Shown here in pieces: positions 55,580-64,000 of a DNA stretch of 64,000 nucleotides. Positions within the stretch are counted from its first letter, which is position 1. The number at the start of each line of letters is the position of its first letter. Both the position numbers and the translations under genes were made by a program. The notes beneath the pieces were generated by a model. The model was not told the DNA's origin. It ran no database searches and saw nothing but the letters and a program-made list of their open reading frames with translations. Origin of the DNA: Macrocystis pyrifera (Eukaryota > Sar > Phaeophyceae > Laminariales > Laminariaceae); NCBI GenBank assembly GCA_031763025.1, contig JASSKH010000003.1:18198977-18262976 (forward strand), read 5' to 3'.

Positions 55580-58500
55580 TTTCCGAGACCGTAAGCTCTT
55601 CCCAGTCATTGTCCGGGAACTTAACGCGCCAGTAGGGCGAGCAAAAGTAAAAAAAACCTGTCCTACCCGGTCCATCTCCTTATCATCTGGCGCGTGGGAT
55701 CTGGTCACTGTCGTTTGTGTCGGATATAGGGTTAGCGCTTCGCTTCTACTGAGGAGCGTACGCTTTTTCGGGCAAGCGGTCGTCTGAGTTTTCTCCGCGT
55801 CGGGGGGGTTCAAGTTCCACAGGGCGTGAAAGGTGTCTAGCTGCAAAGGGGTAAAACTGTCTAAGGATTCTGCCTCCGTGACCCAGTCCGAGGAGACCCC
55901 GTCCAGGATTCTTCCCCGATATTCCCAACGGGCTGTCCCTGTTTTACTCACCACCTCCCTGCGGTCTATCAGAGTGTACATCGGGGCCGCGGCGAACGAA
56001 TCTCCTTTGAGCCCCAGGTCAGCACCCCAAGCTATTTGTGCGAATTCGTCCCCTACCGGGTGTCTCAAGTCTGATGAGCGCCTGTAGAAGGGTTTGAGCG
56101 ATGCTACCGAGACCATACGGGATCGTTTTTTCTCCCCTCCATCTCTATGACAGCGCCAAGGCCCTTAAACACGACCTTGGTCACGGTCCACGGACCTGTC
56201 CATTTCTCGTGTACCAACTTCGGTCCCATACCTTGTCTGAAAAGCGAGCTGTCGCTCTCCCGTGCCAGGACCAGGTCTCCCTCCGCTACATTTGTACTTG
56301 GGGAGGACCGTGATATCCTGGCATTGTGGCGCTGACGGGATGCTTCCTTATCTTCGTGGATCTTTTGCAGTGCTTCCGCTACCTCCCGCATGTGATGCCT
56401 GCGGTTCTCGATGAAGTTGCTGAGGCCGCCTGTGGCCTCTGTGTCATCCATCTGTGGGATCAGCATCTCGAGGGTTGTGCGAGGGCTACGACCGAACAGA
56501 AGCTGGAAGGGAGTCAAGGCGGAGGGTAGTGCCGGGTCTGGCGTAGTGCGTTTGATCCAACAAGCGGCGGCAACGTACTCGTCCCATCTCGTTGGCCAGG
56601 CCTTACACTGTTCGGATAGTACGTCTTGCATCCATGCTCCCACTCTTTCCACTCCTCCCTGCCCCCTGAGATGGTCTGCTGGTGCGAACTCTATTGGGAC
56701 TTTTAACCATCGACATAGGTGTCCCACTACTGCCGCTGTGAATTCCCCCCCACCGTCCGCGCGAATAATGAGGGCACCTCAAATGTCAGGCAAAGGTCTA
56801 AGAGCAAACGGGCTACTCCGTGTGCTTCTTTTGACGGTAGTGGGCAAGCGAAGGGGAACCTAGGTGCTCTGTCTACAACGAGCGGTAGGTACTCGTTCCC
56901 CGCGTCCGACGTGTTGGGGAATTTCTGTAGGTCTACCTCTAGCACTTCCCATGGCTCCAGGAATCTGGCGGGCAGCATCGCCAGCTGTTGACTACGTGAC
57001 CTCTTCCTGCGTCTACACCCACACGACAGCACATACTCTTGAGTGTCTCTACACATGCCTGGCCAGTGAAACCGGTCCCTTAGCAACGAGAGGGTTCTTG
57101 CGATTCCGGGGTGACCGTGTTGGCAGTGTACTAAGGCGAGCATGTCCGCTACAAGGCAACTCGGTATGGCTAATACAGCTGTTCGCTTTACCAACGCTCC
57201 GCTCTGTTCGAACTCAAGCCACAGGAGACTCTGGTCGTCTAGAAGGTATCTGTTGATATCCGTATCTGTCAACTCGTTCTGCCCGGCGACTTCTCCTTGA
57301 CTACATAGTGCTCGCCTGACCTTGCTCAAGAAGGGGTCCGCTGCCCGGCTCTTGACCAGGTGAGGCACGTCTTGCAGCGCCTGGAGGGCACGCTCTATCG
57401 CCGTTGTCGCCAATGGTTCCTTTTGGCGTGCCCACCCCTCCCCCCCCGCTGGGAGACTGCACTCGACGGTGTCAGGCGCCAGAAGGTTTCCCTTCGTCGG
57501 TGGTGGCGGGTCTTTCGGGACCTGTAAGGAGCCGGGCTCTGCCGCCTGAACGGCCGGTTCGCCTCCTGTCAGTGATCGGGCTTTTGACGACGTACGCTCG
57601 GTGCTCGCAGGGCGAGCGGGGCGGGCGGGGGCTTCCGGAAACGAAGTTAGACGCACGGATGGAGTACGAGCGCGGCTGGATCGCCTTACTATCGGCCCGG
57701 AGCTGTCTGTATGCATCGCTGCAACCCGGTCATGGAACGGCAAGGTGGCTAGCTGTGCGTCCGAGGTTAGGTCGACGGGTTCGTCGGGTGGTTCTTCGAG
57801 CACGGCTACGGTCCGCAGAATGCTTGCAACGATTGCACTAAGCGCGGATGGCACCCGTTTACTACTTGACCTTTCCCTACGGACAACATGCCGTTCCCTG
57901 ATACCACCCGGGTCTACCAGTCCCTCTTCGAGTGATTCTAGGTCATTCAGCAGATGTCCGTCTAGGACCGGTCCCCTGGGGTCTACGTAATCGGTGGGTT
58001 TGCTGGATGATGCGTCGTCCGGGAATGAGTCGTCGATCGAGGCGCCTGTGGCCCCCGGGCGCAGCAAGCGGGATAGAGCGTCAGGCAGCTGGTGTGACAT
58101 TCCTGCCCTCCGCTTCATGACTATGTCGAATTCCGTTAGCCGGAGCGCCCATCTGTAAAGCTTGGGGTCCAGGTCCCGGCTACGAAATAGCCACAGCAAC
58201 GCGGAGTAGTCTGTGACCAAAGTGAACTTTCTACCCGCCAAAAAAGGTCGAAAGTGGACAACTGCCCATAAAACCGCCATGCATTCCCTTGCGGTAGCTC
58301 CACGACGCGCGTCCGTACGAGACCACCGATGACTGGCGTATGCGACCACACATTCCTTCCCATCGTGCACTTGTGTTAGCGCTGCACCTGCCCCTGTTTC
58401 ACTGGCGTCTGTGTGTAACGTAAATGGGCTGTTCCAGGAAGGGAAAATTAAAACAGGAAATGATGTAAGGCCGCCTTCCGCGCCAAGAACGCGTTCTGTT

Positions 58501-59150
58501 GTTGTTCTGCCCATGGGATACGGAGACGCCGCGCGCGCTTGGTCGCAAAGGCTTTGTCTCGAAGGATATCTGTGAGCGGTGCAGCTAGAATACTGTACCG
58601 ATCTACGAACTGCCGCAAGTAGCCCGTCATACCTAGAAATGCTCTGAGTTCCTCCACCGTTGATGGTGGAGGTAGCTCAGCTACGGCCGCCACTTTCGAC
58701 TCCGACGGTCTAACCCCCTGACTGTCCACTACCATCCCGACGAATTCCAGACTCGGGCAACACCATCTTGACTTAGCAAAACTCACGGACAGCCCAGCAG
58801 ACTGCAAGCGGTTGAGGACTGCGTCGATCAGAATGAGGTGTTGGTCAAAGTCCTGGCTGTAAATAAGGATATCGTCCAAGTAATTTTCCACTCCTTTGCC
58901 CCTTAGCCCGCTAAGCAGCTCCGCTACCATACTTGCAAACGCTGGCGGCAGGATTTTGAGCCCAAACCCACATCTCATGTACTCCCAAAGTTGACCGTAC
59001 GCGTCGCGAAAAGCGGTTTTGTGTCGATCTTCTTCTGCAATGGGTAGCTGGAAAAATCCGGAGGCTAGGTCGATGGAGGTGAACCATGAGCAACCCTGAC
59101 ATCGTTGGAAAATACCTTGCATGTCCCCGAGCCCCCCGCTATCTGTCTTC
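55580..59150 (-). mobile_element. Ty3/Gypsy pol remnant, second family
   Basis: Minus-strand order: reverse transcriptase (about 58,550-59,150; VENYLDDILIYS), RNase H (about 57,950-58,500; FTLHTDASETGAGAAL), a Pro/Ser-rich spacer, integrase with zinc finger and core (about 56,150-57,200; HCQHGHPGIARTL, WPGMCRDTQEYV) and a C-terminal extension. No gag, protease or LTR is recognised, so the element is truncated or its ends are too diverged to see. At least three breaks; an older fossil than the element at 38-44 kb and not close to it in sequence. Confidence 0.88.
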
Positions 59151-59154
59151 AAAT

Positions 59155-60735
59155 ATAAAAAAGAAATGAAAGATTGAATGGAAAATATAAAAAAGAAAAA
59201 AGAAATCCCGCCCCCCCCTGAGGAAACTATTTCCTTCCTGGTGGGAACACCCTTGCGCCGACTAAAAGCAATAATCGGACAGCAGAGCTTCTCTCATCCT
59301 CGTACCCGCCCCTCTTGTGACCACCTCGCGACCGATTCGGTCCGGGTAAGCTTTCCGCCCCCTCTGCCACAGTGAGCCCCGTCGCCCGCTTCGCATGAAG
59401 CCCGGTGCTCGCCGTGGCCCTCGTTCGCCAGCTCGACAATGTTGGTGCTCAGACTGCGGAGCTCTCTCTGTGAACGTCAGCTTGGTTGCAAAAAAGCACC
59501 GCTGGAATGTTATTTTTCACACCAAAACGACCCTTATAGACTCGTACATATTATATCCAGCCCCACACCAGGAGGCCACAGGTAGAGCCCATTCATGCTT
59601 CCCTCGTGTCTCGATGGACACGCGACGCCTAGCCACGAAAACAGCCACAGCGCTCCTTCTACCCCCCCCCCCCCTCTACCTAGCAGCGCCCACTGACACC
59701 CGGGACGGCGCCGGGCTCGCTCACGATGCCGTGCGTTGGGTACACGCACGCACACAAAACGCAAGAAGAAAAACGGAAAAAAAAAAAAAGGCTCTCGCCG
59801 GCAAGTAATAGTACGGGCAATGTCCAAGTGGGAGCTTTGAGATGCCAGGGATGTACCAACCGAGGGCACCCAGGAGAAATATATCTATAAGTGAGTCTAT
59901 ATATGAATATGAGTACGAGTACTGAACGTAAAAAAACACAGCCAGTCGACAGCAGACAAGGAACTTTCAAGAAAAGCTTCAACACGATAAAAAGTAAATG
60001 GTGTCGTCGCTGAGATTCGAAACCTCGACTGAAAAGGATCAGAATCTCCCATCATAATCAATGTTAGCGTATGGATGTTGAGATCCATACGCATATGTTT
60101 GATGTGCAGTCACTACGCATGGATACGAGTTTGCGAGACTCTGAGTATCTTTGCTTGGATATTCCGGTAAACGCAGTATACGGCCAGGCTGCAAGTACTA
60201 CTGTACTTCTTGATCGGCATATTACATATCCAACTTGCCTTGACCGGGACGTTGGCAATCATGTAGGGCGTCCACTACTAGCTTGCCACCAGAAATATGA
60301 AGGAGTGTTGTCATAGGACGGACTGTCGCTCGGTACAACAGCCCGTAGAGTACACACATATCCGTAGTGTGTGCGTCTTCCCGAGATGATCAAGTGATGG
60401 CCACGCCCACTTCGATCACTTCTCTCCTCTCATGTCCACACTTCTCTTTTTTCCACTTCTTCTCCGCTTGATCTCTGAGGTCAATCGTCCTGTTTGTAAT
60501 GACCACATAAGCGCCAATTGCAAATCATCTTATTTCTTCTTCTTCTGCACAAGTAAGTGATCTCCACAGAGACTTCGGTGCCGCTTCTGTCGTTTGCCAT
60601 CTCTCTCCACAGAGACAGAGCCTCGACACATGCAACATTATTTCAGTCAAGTCACCACTACAGGCGAGGCAACTTCCTCGTAGCAACATAATTATTAGTG
60701 TGCATTTGAACGTAGAAAATTGGCACGACTTGGCC
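59155..60735. other. Intergenic, nothing firmly recognised
   Basis: The plus strand at 60,071-60,316 is open for 81 codons (SLRDSEYLCLDIPVNAVYG) with protein-like composition but no family and no splice evidence. Confidence 0.4.
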
Positions 60736-60739
60736 AAAA

Positions 60740-61200
60740 ACCCGATTTCAATACGCTCCGCGTGTCTCGTCGCGGGCGCGGCCGAGGCCGCCACTGGAAA
60801 ATCCGGGAGGAGCGAGCAAGGTGAGGCATTTCTAGCAACCAGCGCACCGAGAGGTGGACCTCAACTCAAGTAAGGCCGGTTTAGGAGGCGTTCTACGATA
60901 GGGGCAGAAAAAAAAAAATCCGCTGAAATGTTTTCTGAATGACGGGGCTCCTTAACCCAAAATCGTTGTAATGCCATTCATATTTCGAAAAATGGCTTTT
61001 TCGACATTTGGGTCAAAGGGATTTTTCGTCGGGTTGTAATTTTATTATTGATGAAGTCGGTTTTCGGGTAAGGTATGGAGTTCCTCAAGTGAGGGGCCTC
61101 AGAAACAAAATGATGTAGCATGCGTCTTCGGGTCAAAATGTAGTACGAAATCGACTTTCAAATGGCTGCCACTTAACGTCATGGGTCATCCTACATTTAA
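60740..61200 (+). repeat. Dispersed repeat R3, copy 1 (interrupted)
   Basis: ACCAGCGCACCGAGAGGTGG, ACCTCAACTCAAGT and, after about 230 bases of other sequence, AAATCGACTTTCAAA and CATGGGTCATCCTACA match 62,485-62,705, where the blocks are contiguous. So copy 1 carries an insertion or copy 2 a deletion. Confidence 0.78.
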
Positions 61201-61235
61201 TGATATACCCACTAGGGCGGCTTCGACGCCCGCCG

Positions 61236-61570
61236 CTTTGGCTCCGCGCATGCCCGCAATGACCGAGAATGCAGTCTATTCGAGGATGTAGGCAAATCGA
61301 GGCCACGTAACTGCGACATAACTGCCAAGGGGTGCATTGAGAACACACCGCGTTTGAGTGAAGAGATATAAAACACTGGAATGAAATTCAATGAACCAGC
61401 GACAAATAAAGCTCTGCGCATGCTCGCACTTTTACCGAGAATACGTAGGCAGATCGGGGCCGTAAAAAATCGACAGGACTGCCGAGGAGTACATCAAAAT
61501 TATTGAATATTTGAGTGAACAGAAAGAAAACCCTGGAATCAAATTCAGCGAATCAGTAACCAATAAATGT
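61236..61570. repeat. Tandem duplication, ~165-bp unit
   Basis: Unit 1 (61,236-61,412) and unit 2 (61,413-61,570) share CTCTGCGCATGC-like starts, ACCGAGAAT, GAGGCC/GGGGCC, TGAGTGAA and GGAATNAAATTCANNGAA. About 70 percent alike. Confidence 0.7.
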
Positions 61571-62040
61571 TGCCGTCCAGGACATTTTTTGCCACCTGGC
61601 ACAATATATGTGTAACTCTTCATAAAAGTGCATTACGTCGTACACAGAGATGACCACGATGTACGCGAAAAGCTGACACAAACGTCTCGAATATGATATC
61701 ATCACATACCACGCTCATCTTATTATTTTGCCATCTCCCCTCTTGAGCCTACCTAAAGGTGACGTTGTTACCCACTGGCGCTTGTTTACAGCAACATCAC
61801 TACTATTACCAACAATACTATACCGGTAGCAAAAATGGAATGATGTGGGGAATGGAAATTGGGAAACGATTAGCAGAGAAGCGTACGAGGGTTACTACTG
61901 ATTTACGGAAGGATATTCGGTTTATATAGGAAAGGCATCTACGTTATATTGTCGGAAGGCAAGCATAATAATAATATGATAGAATAACTTGTACACACCC
62001 AGCATAGTATATTCTTGTATGCAATGATATCACACAACAT
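61571..62040. other. Intergenic, nothing recognised
   Basis: No supported gene or repeat structure. Confidence 0.4.
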
Positions 62041-62052
62041 ATGTATTCCAAC

Positions 62053-62330
62053 AACGTCGTTGTCAACAACAAACAGCTGCAGCATAGCAAATACATGATG
62101 ATACCATACGGCATACTACAACGTGATGATACGATACAACGAGGTAAATTAACGTCGTTGTCAACAACAAATAGTAGCAGCAGCAACATAGCGAATACAT
62201 GGTGATACATACCATGGTCCAGTATACCTGGTGTGATATAGTACAACGTGATACAATAATTAACGTTGTTGTCAACAACAAACAGCAGCAGCACATACAG
62301 TAGCAAATACGTGGTGCCCAAAATACAAAC
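62053..62330. repeat. Three-copy tandem repeat with CGTTGTCAACAAC palindrome
   Basis: Units begin at 62,053, 62,151 and 62,262 with AACGTCGTTGTCAACAACAA followed by CAGCAGCA and GCAAATACATGGTG. Spacings are 98 and 111 bases. Confidence 0.85.
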
Positions 62331-62484
62331 GAGACAAAGAAAAATCTGCTGCATTCGAACCCCTTAAACACTCAATTGTGAGCGGACAGGCCCTGCGTTG
62401 AGCCACTCCGAATCTGATATAAAGTGTCGTATCAGGCTGATGCCTTTCTATATGCGCGAGTGGAGACACTCGCTTTTTTGTTAA

Positions 62485-62705
62485 AAAACACGATTTTAGC
62501 ACTCGCCCCCGGGACGCAGTGCGAACCGGCCGGGGCCGCCCCTCTGGCAGGATCAAGAGGGGCGAACACGGTGAGGCACGCGTCCAGCAAACAGCGCACC
62601 GAGAGGTGGACGTCATCTCAAGTTAGATCGTTTTCGGCTTAAAACATTGTACAAAATCGACTTTCAAACTGTGAGCGTGAACTTCCATGGGTCATCTTAC
62701 AGTTA
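62485..62705 (+). repeat. Dispersed repeat R3, copy 2
   Basis: Contiguous form of the repeat described at 60,740-61,200. GC-rich head (CGGCCGGGGCCGCC), AGCGCACCGAGAGGTGGAC, then AAAATCGACTTTCAAA and CATGGGTCATCTTACA. Confidence 0.78.
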
Positions 62706-63105
62706 CTAGTATTAATAGTAGTAACACACAAATTTTATACCAGGCATTTATTTTCGGCCTACATGAACTGATGACAAACAAAACTATTAATGGTACTACC
62801 ATTGTCCACAAACAGAAAACTGGCAAAACACATTAAAACTTCCAAAGGAAAAATAATTGCAGGGTCGGAAACTTACCAATTGCGGGATATGAATCACTCC
62901 GAGCGGATTGCTGGCGTGTGCATGTTGTGCCTTTCTTATCCAGTACGATAACATGGTACACAGGGCGTTGTCTACTCTCACGTTTCCGTATTACACTGTA
63001 CTATACTGTAGTATCTCTGGGGTTGTGCGACCACAGAACTTGTATCTCCCTAGGATGAAGGAGCAGGACGAACACTGACTGGGTGCACTGACGCACCCAG
63101 GCAGT
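62706..63105. other. Intergenic, nothing recognised
   Basis: No supported gene; a TACCAGGCA near-match to the recurrent motif at about 62,738. Confidence 0.4.
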
Positions 63106-63117
63106 AGTGGCGTACAT

Positions 63118-63162
63118 GTACGTATGTATGTATGCATGTATGTATGTATCTATCTATCTATG

Positions 63163-63217
<55 letters not shown>

Positions 63218-63262
63218 GTATCTATCTATCTATCTATCTATTATATTATCTATCTATCTATC

Positions 63263-63309
<47 letters not shown>

Positions 63310-63338
63310 ATATCTATATATCTATCTATCTATCTGTA

Positions 63339-63369
<31 letters not shown>

Positions 63370-63604
63370 GTATCTATCTATCTATGTATCTGTGTATCCA
63401 TGTATCTATGTATCTATGTATATATGTATCTATCTATCTATCTATCTACGTATCTATCTATCTATGTATATATCTATCTATGTATCTATCTATCTATCTA
63501 TTTATCTATGTATCTATGTATCTATGTATCTATCTATGTATCTATCTATCTATCTATCTATTTATGTATCTATGTATGTATGTATCTATCTATCTATCTA
63601 TCTG

Positions 63605-63653
<49 letters not shown>

Positions 63654-63667
63654 TTATCTATCTATGT
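63118..63667. repeat. TATC/TATG tetranucleotide microsatellite, ~550 bp
   Basis: Nearly uninterrupted (CTAT)n with scattered GTAT, TTAT and ATAT variants. Because the period is four and no unit forms a stop in this orientation, all three plus frames stay open, giving YLSIYLSI-type translations that are not proteins. Confidence 0.97.
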
Positions 63668-64000
63668 GTAGAAAACTGTTTAATGTTAATACGGCAACGA
63701 CAGCAACATATTTATATAGGATACAAGGTATTGCTTGGATGGCGCAGGGTTTTGACGCTTTGACTTTGCGAGTTGTCTGACGGTACATAGACTATTATAT
63801 CACCCTGCTCGCGTTTGTTTGGGATGGGTTTCGAGAAACTCGGTTGCTCGGTTGACGTTTAATATCTCAAGGGACATTTTCCTTTTTTCCTTGTATTTGT
63901 CGCTGAAAGTACGAGAGCGCGTATGTACTATTAATATTAATATACCATGCCATCAAATTATGTATCGTGCCATATCGTATCTCGCATGCGTGTCCTGGTA
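63668..64000. other. Intergenic, nothing recognised
   Basis: Ordinary sequence to the window edge, no supported gene. Confidence 0.4.

Noticed and set aside
63107-63780. Three overlapping 180-218 codon open frames
   Set aside because: Direct consequence of a four-base microsatellite lacking stops; repetitive YLSI translation.

Overview
The window is nuclear DNA of a eukaryote. The one clearly recognisable host gene is cut into at least 19 short exons by introns with GT-AG ends, mostly GTGAGN donors. The rest is dominated by transposable elements, foldback elements, minisatellites and other repeats. A short internal TTAGGG array is present. Exon-intron style, chromovirus-like Ty3/Gypsy elements and very repeat-rich intergenic DNA would fit a photosynthetic stramenopile such as a brown alga. 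This placement is an inference; haptophytes and chromerids, which also carry acyl-ligase-loaded polyketide synthases, are not excluded.

Region 1 (1-17 kb, minus strand) is a type I polyketide synthase gene entering from the right and running off the left edge. Reading frames and splice phases join into a fatty acyl-AMP ligase (FAAL) of about 620 residues, an acidic linker, an acyl carrier protein with its DSL serine, and most of a ketosynthase (KS) up to its first active-site histidine. This is a loading module: the FAAL adenylates a fatty acid, passes it to the ACP, and the KS begins chain extension. Its introns hold homopolymer G/C tracts of 31-46 bases, a minisatellite of about 35 bp, an exact-looking 83-bp tandem duplication and copies of a small MITE.

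Region 2 (17-38 kb) has no gene I can name. It contains two arrays of degenerate repeats built on a GGTATCGAT-like core, an interstitial telomeric repeat, a tandem array of roughly 92-bp hairpin units, a 4-kb long-armed foldback element with a deleted LTR element and a MITE nested in it, tRNA-derived SINE-like units, and several remnants of one LTR family.

Region 3 (38-44 kb) is a Ty3/Gypsy element on the minus strand. It has two 232-bp LTRs that read as identical and a 4-bp target duplication, so it is young. Region 4 (44-55 kb) holds a perfect-TIR MITE, a 2.4-kb foldback element made almost entirely of TTCCA/TGGAA palindromes, and a possible small host gene I do not recognise. Region 5 (55.5-59.2 kb) is the pol part of a second, unrelated and more damaged Gypsy element. 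Region 6 (59-64 kb) is intergenic sequence with several local duplications and a 550-bp TATC microsatellite.

One pattern cuts across all regions: the 9-mer TACCAGGTA or its complement occurs exactly at least 16 times in 64 kb, where about 0.5 would be expected by chance.
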